7,977 nucleotides of DNA from Propionivibrio sp. (GCA_017990155.1 JAGNOM010000120.1:1-7977); one strand, 5' to 3'; positions 1 to 6,513 are shown, counted from the stretch's first letter. The notes: a model not told the origin generated them from the sequence alone. Program-made: numbers and translations.

Positions 1-215
1 CCGCTCGGCGCGGTTTCGTCGGCCTCGCCGATCAGGCCGGCGGCGAAGAGTACGCCGAGGCGCTGTACGATCGTCGCGCGCGACAGGCCCGACTGCTGCT
101 CCAGGTTCGCCCGTGAAATCGTCTTGTTGCGGGCAATGATCGACAGGAGCTGCCCGATTCCCGCCGGAAGTTCCTTGCCGTTCGCATCGAGAATCACTGT
201 TTCGGGTACGCCCAC
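1..215 (-). CDS. ROK-family transcriptional regulator, N-terminal part (runs off the left edge)
   Basis: The visible 71 residues hold a winged helix-turn-helix. A leader ending in LPAGIGQLLSIIARNKTIS is followed by the recognition-helix block SGLSRATIVQRLGVLFAAGLI at about residues 42-62. This matches the DNA-binding head of ROK (NagC/XylR-type) repressors, in which a sugar-kinase-like ligand domain follows. That domain lies beyond the window, so the effector cannot be named. The chosen GTG start (215-213) has an AAGGGA ribosome site (222-227) six bases upstream. The frame stays open further upstream, with other GTG codons, but none has a comparable site. It is divergent from the AhpD-like gene across about 176 bp and could regulate that gene or itself; nothing in the sequence proves this. 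The family call is good, the function unknown. Confidence 0.75.
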   Translation of the reverse strand, partial: MGVPETVILDANGKELPAGIGQLLSIIARNKTISRANLEQQSGLSRATIVQRLGVLFAAGLIGEADETAPS

Positions 216-354
216 GCTATTTCCCTTCTTGCCGTTGATGCGCACGCCTGCGCTTGATGATGTCGTCACGCCAAAGTCAAAAACAGTCAGCGATGTTATC
301 ACCGTAATGACGATTGTTTTGTAAGGGTTTGTACAGATGTCGCAACGCATCGCC

Positions 355-363
355 TGCTATCAT
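355..363 (+). promoter_or_regulatory. Candidate extended -10 promoter for the AhpD-like/DUF3047 pair
   Basis: TGCTATCAT fits the extended -10 pattern TGnTATAAT with one mismatch. No convincing -35 box is seen 16-18 bases upstream, which extended -10 promoters can tolerate. Initiation would fall near 370, about 20 bases before the ATG at 392. This supports that ATG over the in-frame ATG at 314, which would lie upstream of the transcript. Confidence 0.3.
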
Positions 364-391
364 CACCGGGTCTTTTTCCAGGCGATCGCCC

Positions 392-958
392 ATGAGCTCC
401 GAACCCTCGTCCCGCATCCCGAACGACCCGACCTTTCGCTACTCCTGGTTGGCGAAGCTCATCTTCGCCAACCAGCGCCGGCGCTATGGCAAGGAGCTTG
501 AGCCCGCCCGCCTATGGGCACGGACACCAAAAGTATTCGCCGCGCTCTCGCTACTCTACGGCGCGCTCGACCGCCGCCGTTCGCCGATCGAAGCGGCGTT
601 GCGTTCGCTGATCACCGTGCGCGTTTCTCAGATCAACTGGTGCGCCTTCTGCGTCGACATCAATTCGGCGACGGGCATGAAGCGCGGCATCAGCGAGGAA
701 CAGCTTGCCGCGCTGCCCGAATTCGAAACGTCGCCGCACTTCGATGAGCGCCAGAAGGCGGCGCTCGCCTACGCCGAAGCGATCACGCGCACCGATGTCG
801 GCGTTGATGACAAGCTGATGGCGCGCGTCAAAGCGTGTTTCGACGACAACGCCGTCATTGAACTCACCGCGCTGATCGCCTTCCAGAACATGTCGAGCAA
901 GTTCAATTCGGCGCTCGACGTGGCGCCGCAGGGCTTCTGCCGGTTGCCGCAGAAATGA
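392..958 (+). CDS. AhpD-like / carboxymuconolactone decarboxylase family protein
   Basis: A 188-residue, mostly helical protein of the AhpD/CMD superfamily. The core is a long helix with IEAALRSLITVRVSQINWC followed by the CxxC signature C84-A-F-C87. In AhpD-type alkylhydroperoxidases these two cysteines, with a Glu and a His, reduce peroxides using thiol donors. The usual His four residues after the second Cys is replaced by Asn (N91), so peroxidase chemistry is uncertain. Some CMD relatives use this fold for other reactions. An in-frame ATG lies at 314, but the extra residues look non-coding and a candidate promoter lies between the two, so I use 392; the ribosome site there is weak (AGGCGA). 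The stop overlaps the next start (ATGA), so the two genes are coupled. Likely cytoplasmic, with a possible role in oxidative stress. Confidence 0.8.
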   Translation: MSSEPSSRIPNDPTFRYSWLAKLIFANQRRRYGKELEPARLWARTPKVFAALSLLYGALDRRRSPIEAALRSLITVRVSQINWCAFCVDINSATGMKRGISEEQLAALPEFETSPHFDERQKAALAYAEAITRTDVGVDDKLMARVKACFDDNAVIELTALIAFQNMSSKFNSALDVAPQGFCRLPQK

Positions 959-1683
959 GGATGCTCGCCATCTTGCTTGTCGCGCTGACGGCGACCGTGG
1001 CGAACGCCGAGACGCAGTGGGTCGGCCGTTTCGATACCGGCGATTCGGCCATCCCGGCGCCCTGGAAAGTCGAGCGCATCGATCAACGCATCCCGGCGAC
1101 CGAGTACGCGATTCGCGACTGGGAAGGCGTCACCGCCGTCGAAGCGCGTGCCGACAAGAGCATGGCGCTGCTTGCTCGCCCGCTGGAAGTCGATCTGCAA
1201 AAGACGCCGATCCTCTGCTGGCAGTGGCGCATCGACGCGCCGATTGCTTCGGCCGACATGAGCAAGAAATCCGGCGACGACTACGCCGCGCGCGTCTATC
1301 TCAACTTCGACGTACCGGCCGACCAGCTCGACTTCGGCACGCGCACCAAGCTCGCGCTCGGCCGCACGCTCTACGGCGACCATCTGCCGGCCGCCGCGAT
1401 CAACTACATCTGGGACAACCGGCAGCCGGTCGGTACTCTGCAGAGCAACGTCTATACCGACCGCGCGCGCATGCTGGTCCTGCGTTCGGGCGCAACCGAG
1501 GCCGGCCGCTGGGTGCATGAGCGGCGCGACGTGCTCAAGGATTTTCAGCGCGCTTTCGGCGATCTCCAAGGCCAGTTGAAGAGCATCGCGCTGGCGAGCG
1601 ATACCGATAACACCGGCGAAACGGCGCACGCCGGCTTTGCCGACTTCCGCTTCGTCGCGAACGAATCTGACTGCTCCGAATGA
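955..1683 (+). CDS. Exported DUF3047-domain protein
   Basis: A 242-residue protein starting with a signal peptide (MRMLAILLVALTATVANA, predicted cut after A18), so it is periplasmic or exported. The rest matches the DUF3047 pattern: LCWQWRID at 87-94, SADMSKKSGDDYAARVYLNFD at about 99-119, YIWDN at 151-155, and a closing block with ASDTDNTGE and ADFRF. The family has no known biochemical activity; its predicted fold is beta-rich. Its ATG overlaps the stop of the AhpD-like gene by four bases, so it is probably translated by coupling from the same transcript. A second in-frame ATG six bases on (961) is an alternative start that keeps the signal peptide. The family call is firm and no function is proposed. 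Confidence 0.8.
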   Translation: MRMLAILLVALTATVANAETQWVGRFDTGDSAIPAPWKVERIDQRIPATEYAIRDWEGVTAVEARADKSMALLARPLEVDLQKTPILCWQWRIDAPIASADMSKKSGDDYAARVYLNFDVPADQLDFGTRTKLALGRTLYGDHLPAAAINYIWDNRQPVGTLQSNVYTDRARMLVLRSGATEAGRWVHERRDVLKDFQRAFGDLQGQLKSIALASDTDNTGETAHAGFADFRFVANESDCSE

Positions 1684-1710
1684 ACCGGCGTGCGGCCGAC
1701 TGGCTATAAT
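1681..1710 (+). promoter_or_regulatory. Candidate sigma-70 promoter for the rhodanese gene
   Basis: A perfect TATAAT -10 box lies at 1705-1710 between the DUF3047 stop and the rhodanese start. The best -35 match at 17-18 bases (TGAACC, 1681-1686) is poor. Initiation near 1717 would leave a leader of about 35 bases. This suggests the rhodanese gene can be transcribed independently of the two genes before it. Confidence 0.4.
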
Positions 1711-1751
1711 CCGCCCGGATTTTTCCCAACCTTTATCGAAAGATGCGCCCC

Positions 1752-2267
1752 ATGAAGACCCGGTATCTCGCCTCCGCACTGCTCTGCAGCCTCCTGTTCA
1801 CCAGCCCGGTTTTCGCCGACGACAAGTTCACCGCTGAAACGGCCAAGGAAATCGAAGCCGTCAAGCTGGCACGCGACACGCTGGTCGGCGGCTACGAGCT
1901 GCTCACCGTCGGCGAACTGAAGAAGATGATCGACGATGGCAAACCGATGGTCGTCGTCGACACCATGCCCGAGAGCAGCTTCCGCAAGGAACACATCCCC
2001 GGCGCCAGGAACCTCCTCTTCCCGGTCGCGCCGATGGCCGCGTGGGACAGCAAGGAAACCGCCGGCAAGACCGAAGCCGACTACGCTGCCCTGCTCGGTG
2101 AAGACAAGGAACTGCCGGTCGTCGTCTACTGCGGCTTCGTCAAATGCACCCGCAGCGACAACGGCGCCGCGTGGGCGAAGAAGCTCGGCTACAAAAACGT
2201 CTATCGCGTGCCGGGCGGACTGTTTGCTTGGAAGGGCGCGAATCTGCCGCTGGAAGAAGTGAAGTAA
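1752..2267 (+). CDS. Secreted single-domain rhodanese-like protein
   Basis: A 171-residue protein with a signal peptide (MKTRYLASALLCSLLFTSPVFA, cut after A22), hence periplasmic. It carries one rhodanese domain: the LLTVGELKKMID entry strand and helix, MVVVDTMPESSFRKEHIPGA with the usual Asp (D70) and HIPGA block, and the active-site loop VVVYCGFVKCTRSDNGA. It ends with GYKNVYRVPGGLFAWKG. The loop has C127 at the catalytic position and a second cysteine, C132, in the C-x4-C-x-R arrangement of exported rhodanese relatives, not the plain HCxxGxRS form. Such domains carry persulfide sulfur or bind thiols; the substrate is unknown here. ATG 1752 is preferred over 1743 because GAAAG (1738-1742) is nine bases from it but abuts the earlier ATG. 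Confidence 0.85.
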   Translation: MKTRYLASALLCSLLFTSPVFADDKFTAETAKEIEAVKLARDTLVGGYELLTVGELKKMIDDGKPMVVVDTMPESSFRKEHIPGARNLLFPVAPMAAWDSKETAGKTEADYAALLGEDKELPVVVYCGFVKCTRSDNGAAWAKKLGYKNVYRVPGGLFAWKGANLPLEEVK

Positions 2268-2282
2268 GTCACTGCAAGCATT

Positions 2283-2322
2283 GCATGTGCCGTGCCCCGG
2301 TTTTCGCCGGGGGGGCGCATGC
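2283..2322 (+). terminator. Extended GC hairpin downstream of the rhodanese gene
   Basis: An inner stem CCCCGG (2295-2300) / CCGGGG (2307-2312) with loop TTTTCG is nested in an outer stem GCATGTGC (2283-2290) / GCGCATGC (2315-2322) with one G-U pair. It starts 16 bases after the stop codon and sits between convergent genes, which suits a terminator. No T-run follows on either strand, so intrinsic termination is uncertain; it may instead protect the 3' end of the mRNA. Confidence 0.35.
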
Positions 2323-2350
2323 GCACTGTGCCTGGCCGATCACGAGCAGA

Positions 2351-2364
2351 TGCCCGTTCGGGCA
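2351..2364 (-). terminator. Small hairpin downstream of the acyltransferase gene
   Basis: A perfect TGCCCG/CGGGCA inverted repeat with a two-base centre lies about 38 bases past the minus-strand acyltransferase stop. No T-run follows. It is a weak terminator candidate for the convergent region. Confidence 0.2.
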
Positions 2365-2401
2365 ACGCTTTGCAGATCCGATTTTCGTCGCCAGCCAAGG
2401 C

Positions 2402-3541
2402 TCAAATGAAGCTCTGCATCCACGGCCCGTTGATCTTCGGTTTGCCCACAAGTTGCGGCACGAACGTGTTGAACAGCGCGACGAAAGGGATGCACAAGGC
2501 CAGACTGATCACCGTTGCCGCGCAGCCGATACCCAGAATGCTCGGGAACGATGGAGAAAAATTCTCCAGAACCCATTTCGCGGCCCGCGGATTGATGTAG
2601 TGATAGAAGACACCATTGAGGAAGATGAGGAGCAGCGTGTTTTGTCCCAGCCAGACGATCGTCTTCTGCGACGGCGTACATTTCGCCAGGAACAGGACGA
2701 GCAGCGAGCCCGCCAACGCGGTAATCGGGAACCAGATAAAGCTGCCGTGCGACGAGAATAGAATCACCACCGAGTTGTAGTAGTTGAAGTTGAACGGACC
2801 GTTGTTCAAGTTGAAGGTGAAAAGAACGACCAGGAAGCTGACGATCGCCCCGAACACGGACGCCTTGATCGGTAGTTTTTCCATCCATTGCGGATTGCGT
2901 TTCAGCCAGGCGCCCAGTAGGTAGAACGAATACATGGTGATCGCTTCATGGATGAAGAGGTAGTTCCATCCGACGATTCTTCCCTTCATCGGATTGAAGA
3001 CGTCGAAGCGCAAATTGAGCCAGTACCCAACTACGTAGGAAGCCAGGGCGGCGATCAAGAGCCGGGCATTTGACGACCTGATGAAGCGGAACATGCCGAA
3101 GTGGATCATTTCGACGGTAAAGATCATCAGGATGAACCACGACGGGATACAGAACATCGGTAGACCGAAGGCCGTGGGAATCAGGCCGCCGATGTAGCCC
3201 TCGACACTGGGCAACTTGAGGTTGAAGAACTCGCCGGAGAAGAACGCCGGCAAGATCATGAAGATGACCGTGAAGAACACGAAGGGAAGGAGGCGTGATA
3301 GCAGCCGGTGCTTGAGGTACTTGCCGAAGCCCGATTCGACATCGCTCTCCCGGGCCACGTACCCGGCCAGGACGACAAACAGTACCATGTGAAACGAATA
3401 GACGAATTTGTACAGAACCGCGCTGGGCGCGTTGTCCAGCATCATGATCCGCTCGATGAAATGGCCGAAGAAAACAAGCGACATTGCATAGAAGCGCGCG
3501 ATGTCGATCAGCCGGATTCTTTTCTTTTCCGCTGCTTGCAT
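2402..3541 (-). CDS. Acyltransferase-3 family integral membrane protein
   Basis: A 379-residue protein with about ten hydrophobic membrane segments. The N-terminus has the hallmarks of the acyltransferase-3 family: RLIDIARFYAMSLVFFGHF with a conserved GH (H27) at the end of the first membrane helix, then FHMVLFVVLAGYVARES (H51) in the second. Members move acetyl or other acyl groups from a cytoplasmic donor to sugars of surface polysaccharides, peptidoglycan or lipids. The cell-surface sugar-O-acetyltransferase branch is most likely, but the substrate cannot be read from sequence. It stands alone, without polysaccharide genes beside it. The ATG follows a G6 tract (3550-3555) that serves as ribosome site; an A6/T6 hairpin (3556-3561 with 3567-3572) lies directly beside it and might affect initiation. 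It is convergent with the rhodanese gene. Confidence 0.8.
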   Translation of the reverse strand: MQAAEKKRIRLIDIARFYAMSLVFFGHFIERIMMLDNAPSAVLYKFVYSFHMVLFVVLAGYVARESDVESGFGKYLKHRLLSRLLPFVFFTVIFMILPAFFSGEFFNLKLPSVEGYIGGLIPTAFGLPMFCIPSWFILMIFTVEMIHFGMFRFIRSSNARLLIAALASYVVGYWLNLRFDVFNPMKGRIVGWNYLFIHEAITMYSFYLLGAWLKRNPQWMEKLPIKASVFGAIVSFLVVLFTFNLNNGPFNFNYYNSVVILFSSHGSFIWFPITALAGSLLVLFLAKCTPSQKTIVWLGQNTLLLIFLNGVFYHYINPRAAKWVLENFSPSFPSILGIGCAATVISLALCIPFVALFNTFVPQLVGKPKINGPWMQSFI

Positions 3542-3732
3542 TGGTCAATCCCCCCTTTTTTGTTGGAAAAAACGAAAGGGCGACCCCCCAAATGCCGCCC
3601 CGTCTACAACCTCCCCGCAGAAAATGCTGAACGAGCGGCAGGCAAGTCATCAGAAGCCAGCCGATCGGGCCTATTGCTCTCAGTAGATCTTTGTAGCTGC
3701 TTACTATTGCTTCAGGCCGATGTCATTTGTGA

Positions 3733-4119
3733 CTAAACCGGTTCGTGACAGACGGCCTCGATGTTGTGCCCGTCCGGGTCGAGGACAAAGGCGCCGTAGT
3801 AGTTCGGGTGGTAGTGCGGGCGTAGTCCCGGCGCGCCGTTATCCTTGCCGCCGGCGGCCATCGCCGCTTGATAGAACGCGTCGACCAGCGCGCGGTTGGC
3901 GACGCGGAAGGCGATGTGGATTGGCGGAACGTTGGGTGTTCCGGCGCCGATCCAGAAATCCGGTTTCGGTGGCTCGCCGAAGCCGGCAGCGTCGCCCCTG
4001 CCGGTCAGGGCACCCGGCACTTCCATGATCAACTCGTAGCCGATGGGTGCAAGCGCGGCAGTGTAGAAACGTTTGCTGATTTCGAAGTTGCTGACGAAGA
4101 CTCCGGTGTGGTCGATCAT
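3733..4119 (-). CDS. VOC family protein (glyoxalase/bleomycin resistance/dioxygenase fold)
   Basis: A 128-residue single-module VOC protein with paired beta-alpha-beta-beta-beta units. The start MIDHTGVFVSNFEISKRFYTAALAPIGYEL has the typical first-strand metal ligand H4. H68 in PIHIAFRV and E121 in DPDGHNIEAVCHEPV are in the positions of the other metal ligands, so metal binding is likely intact. The DPDGHNIEAVCH ending is typical of small stand-alone lyase-like VOC proteins whose substrates are mostly unknown. The start is well supported by an AGGAGG site (4126-4131) six bases upstream. A short AGGCT/AGCCT palindrome (4153-4166) lies just further upstream and could be an operator. The insertion element at 4216-4420 separates it from hsdM, so it is probably not part of the restriction operon. 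Confidence 0.85.
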   Translation of the reverse strand: MIDHTGVFVSNFEISKRFYTAALAPIGYELIMEVPGALTGRGDAAGFGEPPKPDFWIGAGTPNVPPIHIAFRVANRALVDAFYQAAMAAGGKDNGAPGLRPHYHPNYYGAFVLDPDGHNIEAVCHEPV

Positions 4120-4205
4120 GAGGCTCCTCCTGATGACTCGTTGCGGGATGTGAGGCTGGACAGCCTACTCCTTTGGCATCGAGGCCGCACGCTTTGGTCT
4201 TGTCA

Positions 4206-4215
4206 CTCGAATCGC
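4206..4215. repeat. Target-site duplication, left copy
   Basis: CTCGAATCGC abuts the left terminal inverted repeat of the 205-bp element and is identical to the ten bases at 4421-4430. Confidence 0.85.
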
Positions 4216-4420
4216 CAGGGCAATCGCATGAATGCCGTACGCATCAACTCCTCCCCCTTCAAGGGGGAGGTCGGGAGGGGGATGGGGTTATCTGGCGGCT
4301 ATTTCGTCGATCAAACCGCCGTTCGCGCCCCATCCCCACCCCATCCCGTCCAATCGCAAACGTCGCTTTCGCGACCTTCCCCTTGAAGTGGAGGGTGAGG
4401 CCGTTCATGCGATTGCCCTG
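4216..4420. mobile_element. Non-autonomous insertion element (MITE), 205 bp
   Basis: The ends are a perfect 17-bp inverted repeat: CAGGGCAATCGCATGAA at 4216-4232 and its exact reverse complement at 4404-4420. Directly outside them the same ten bases, CTCGAATCGC, occur at 4206-4215 and 4421-4430, a perfect direct repeat as left by transposition. The interior has no plausible gene but more nested inverted repeats: a CCTCCCCCTT/AAGGGGGAGG palindrome at 4250-4270, its degenerate mirror at 4374-4395, and GGGGATGGGG (4278-4287) facing CCCCATCCCC (4328-4337). It should fold into a long hairpin. CAGGG termini with a 10-bp duplication recall the ISAs1 group of transposases, but this is a suggestion only. 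It fills most of the 348-bp gap between hsdM and the VOC gene; nothing else is seen in that gap apart from the VOC ribosome site. Confidence 0.85.
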
Positions 4421-4430
4421 CTCGAATCGC
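4421..4430. repeat. Target-site duplication, right copy
   Basis: CTCGAATCGC abuts the right terminal inverted repeat of the 205-bp element and is identical to the ten bases at 4206-4215. The uninterrupted site would have been a single copy about 40 bases past the hsdM stop. Confidence 0.85.
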
Positions 4431-4467
4431 AAGGCCACGACGTGCGGTGCGCTTGATGTGATACCCG

Positions 4468-5934
4468 TTACGCGAGCGCCGCCGCCACTGCGCGAAAGCT
4501 CTCCAGTCCCGCCTCCAGATTCTCGATGATCTCTCCAGCCAGTTCGTCGGGGTCGGGCAGATTGTCGAGATCGGCCAGGCTTTTGTCCTTGAGCCAGAAA
4601 ATGTCGAGGCTGGTCTTGTCGCGAGCGACGATCTGCTCGTAACTGAACTTGCGCCAGCGACCTTCCGGGGTTTTCGTCTCGTGCCAGGTCTCGATGCGCT
4701 CGAAGCGGTTCAGCGGTTGATAACAGGCGACGAAATCCGCCAGATCCTCGTAGCGCAGCGGCTTCTTTTTCAGCGTGTGGTGGATGTTGGTGCGGTAGTC
4801 GTACACCCACACCTCGCGCGTCCAGGCTTCCTTGCGCGCCGGCTGATTGTCGAAGAACAACACGTTGGCGTAGAAGATCCCCGTCGGCAGGCGCAGGATG
4901 GTGTGCAGATCGGTCGTTTCGAGCAGCTTCTTGCGCACCGTCTCGCCCGCGCCACCCTCGAACAGCACATTGTCCGGCACCACCACGGCGGCGCGGCCGG
5001 TGCTCTTCAACAAGCTCTTGATGTGCTGCACGAAATTGAGTTGCTTGTTCGACGTCGTCGCCCAGAAATCCTGGCGGTTGTAAGTCAGCGCATCGGTTTC
5101 CTGCTCGCCTTCCTCGTTGGTGAAACTCATGCTGCTCTTCTTGCCGAAAGGCGGATTGGCCAGCACGTAATCGAATGTTTCCTTCGGTGGCGCAATCAAG
5201 GCATCGTTCGGCGAAATCGGGCTGTCGCCGTCGATCTCGCCGATGTTGTGCAGGAACATGTTCATCAAGGCCAGACGTCGCGTCCCGGCGACGATTTCGT
5301 TGCCGAAAAACGTATCGTGCTTGAGGAATGCGCGCCGCTCGCTGTCCATGTCGGGATAGTTCGCCACCAGAAAATCGTAGGCAGCGAGGAAAAAGCCGCC
5401 CGTGCCGCAGGCCGGATCGGCAATCGTCTTGTTCGGCAACGGCCGCATGCACTCGACCATCGCCCGAATTAAAGGCCGTGGCGTGAAATATTGCCCGGCG
5501 CCGGACTTCGTATCCTCGGCATTACGCTCCAGCAAGCCTTCGTAAATGTCGCCCTTGACGTCCGCCCCCAGCGTCACCCAACTGGTTTCATCGACCATGT
5601 CGATCAGCCTTGAAAGCTTGGCCGGGTCCTGAATCTTGTTCTGCGCCTTGGTGAAAATCTGCCCGAGCAGGCCCGACCTGTTGCCCAGTTCGCGCAACAC
5701 CGTCACGTAATGCACCTCCAGCGCCGCCCCGCGCGCGCCCTTCAGGCTCCCCCAATCCAGCCCTGCGGGAATGCCGATCTTGCGGCTATACGGCGGCCGG
5801 CTGTACTCGTCGGCCATCTTCAGGAAGATCAGGTAAGTCAGCTGCTCAAGATAGTCGCCATAGCTGATCCCGTCGTCGCGCAGCGTGGTACAGAAGCTCC
5901 AGACACGGGAGACGATGGATGCGGTTGCGTTCAT
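4468..5934 (-). CDS. hsdM: Type I restriction-modification system methyltransferase subunit HsdM
   Basis: A 488-residue N6-adenine DNA methyltransferase subunit of about the usual family length. The N-terminal helical domain (about 1-130) has DGISYGDYLEQLTYLIFLKMADE. The catalytic domain has GQYFTPR (147-153), motif I DPACGTGGF (173-181, S-adenosylmethionine binding) and motif IV NPPFG (260-264, catalysis). The C-terminal DELAGEIIENLEAGLESFRAVAA helices are of the kind that contact HsdS. HsdM dimers need HsdS to recognise DNA; the local hsdS is truncated, so this enzyme may lack target specificity unless another HsdS is encoded elsewhere. It is the last gene of the leftward hsd locus, 84 bp after a remnant gene. 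The ATG at 5934 has only a weak purine-rich ribosome site. All key motifs are intact, with no frameshift. Confidence 0.95.
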   Translation of the reverse strand: MNATASIVSRVWSFCTTLRDDGISYGDYLEQLTYLIFLKMADEYSRPPYSRKIGIPAGLDWGSLKGARGAALEVHYVTVLRELGNRSGLLGQIFTKAQNKIQDPAKLSRLIDMVDETSWVTLGADVKGDIYEGLLERNAEDTKSGAGQYFTPRPLIRAMVECMRPLPNKTIADPACGTGGFFLAAYDFLVANYPDMDSERRAFLKHDTFFGNEIVAGTRRLALMNMFLHNIGEIDGDSPISPNDALIAPPKETFDYVLANPPFGKKSSMSFTNEEGEQETDALTYNRQDFWATTSNKQLNFVQHIKSLLKSTGRAAVVVPDNVLFEGGAGETVRKKLLETTDLHTILRLPTGIFYANVLFFDNQPARKEAWTREVWVYDYRTNIHHTLKKKPLRYEDLADFVACYQPLNRFERIETWHETKTPEGRWRKFSYEQIVARDKTSLDIFWLKDKSLADLDNLPDPDELAGEIIENLEAGLESFRAVAAALA

Positions 5935-5991
5935 GAATACTTGTTCTCTCTACTGACCTGTGTTCTATGGTTCAAGCCCAAGGTTAAGCGC

Positions 5992-6022
5992 GTAAATTTA
6001 CACGCCGTGACGTGTAAATTAC
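5992..6022. repeat. AT-rich inverted repeat between the remnant gene and hsdM
   Basis: GTAAATTTACACG (5992-6004) faces CGTGTAAATTAC (6011-6022), complementary but for one extra T, around a six-base centre. The left arm is itself palindromic. It overlaps the stop codon of the helix-turn-helix remnant and lies about 58 bases before the hsdM start. It could be an operator for hsdM or an mRNA hairpin; no T-run follows. A related sequence occurs at 6092-6110. Confidence 0.6.
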
Positions 6023-6276
6023 CGCTTTCGATAGGTAGAATCTTTTCTAAATCCTTGTTTTTCAAGGACTCCATCTTCGCAAAGCTGTTTCGTTAATTTA
6101 TACGCCTGACTTGTCGTCAGACGACACAGGCGCATCACATCCTTGCGGGTAATGCTTCCGTTCTGGGCGATGAAGCCGAGGATCAGTTGCTCCTGCTGCA
6201 AGCGGTCAAATCCGGCCTGCTGGATATATTCGGTTTGCTCTCCGAGCAAGTGATAGAGATTGGGCGACAAGGTAAC
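6019..6276 (-). pseudogene. C-terminal remnant of a helix-turn-helix protein (AlbA_2/Schlafen-type ATP-binding regulator family likely)
   Basis: About 85 codons in one frame, reading VTLSPNLYHLLGEQTEYIQQAGFDRLQQEQLILGFIAQNGSITRKDVMRLCRLTTSQAYKLTKQL, then a short tail. It resembles the winged-helix C-terminus of putative ATP-binding transcriptional regulators (AlbA_2 type) that are often carried inside type I restriction operons. The N-terminal domain is absent: upstream of about 6276 the DNA is hsdS in another frame. The open frame formally extends to 6306, but those codons are shadow-coding of hsdS. It is the downstream partner of a deletion that fused two genes. The assignment to the AlbA_2 family is by recall of the pattern, the truncation is clear. 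Confidence 0.6.
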
Positions 6277-6490
6277 AGACGCTTCCTGCCGCACCCTTGC
6301 GCCCAACGATGATTACCGGTCCCTCAACAAAATACGCATCGTGCAAACCAACAACTCCGCTTGAGCCAAAGACGGGGTATTCCCCGTTGCCGCTCCGAGC
6401 GGATTTAGTTAGCGACTTGCCGTATTCAAACGCAAGCAAATCTCCTAGCCGGCAAGAAATCCAGTTCTCCGGTAATGCTGCAACTGCCAT
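6206..6490 (-). pseudogene. hsdS: Truncated type I specificity subunit hsdS (N-terminal fragment)
   Basis: Starts MAVAALPENWISCRLGDLLAFEYGKSLTKSARSGNGEYPVFGSSGVVGLHDAYFVEGPVIIVGRKGAAGSVCY, a typical beginning of an HsdS target-recognition domain. The WxxxxLGD motif, the YPVFGSSGVVG block and the GPVIIVGRKGAAG core are all visible. After about 73 codons (near 6272) HsdS similarity stops. The frame then runs 21 unrelated codons to a TGA at 6206-6208, which overlap another gene's reading frame. A full HsdS has about 400 residues and two recognition domains, so most of it is deleted. The ATG (6490) overlaps the TGA of a duplicated HsdR tail (TGATG), giving the same coupling as at the hsdR/DUF559 border. 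It should not support a functional methylase or nuclease complex alone. Confidence 0.75.
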
Positions 6491-6513
6491 CACGCCACCA
6501 AACCCTCATTCAG
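6487..6513. repeat. 27-bp direct repeat, copy next to hsdS
   Basis: Matches 6989-7015 at 25 of 27 positions; the differences are at 6502 and 6503. On the minus strand it encodes LNEGLVA-stop, a duplicate of the HsdR C-terminus, and then the TGATGG overlap that starts hsdS. Codons before it do not continue as HsdR. CCTCAT/ATGAGG (6504-6519) makes a small hairpin at its outer end. Confidence 0.8.

Noticed and set aside
381..390. GGCGATCGCC palindrome, similar to the cyanobacterial HIP1 octamer
   Set aside because: A single occurrence in GC-rich DNA, and no other sign of a cyanobacterial source.
314..391. In-frame N-terminal extension of the AhpD-like protein from the ATG at 314
   Set aside because: The added residues do not look like the family, and a likely -10 element at 355-363 lies inside the extension.
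769..1779. Long minus-strand open frame (336 codons) opposite the AhpD-like and DUF3047 genes
   Set aside because: Arg/Ala/Asp-rich shadow frame typical of GC-rich DNA. It is antisense to two well-supported genes and has no recognisable domain.
4259..5452. Minus-strand open frame of 397 codons overlapping hsdM in another frame
   Set aside because: Arg-rich shadow of hsdM that runs into the inverted-repeat element. The hsdM frame carries all methylase motifs.
5935..5980. Possible hsdM promoter (TTGAAC, 17-base spacer, TAGAGA)
   Set aside because: Weak -10 match, and the implied start site falls almost on the ATG, leaving no room for a ribosome site.
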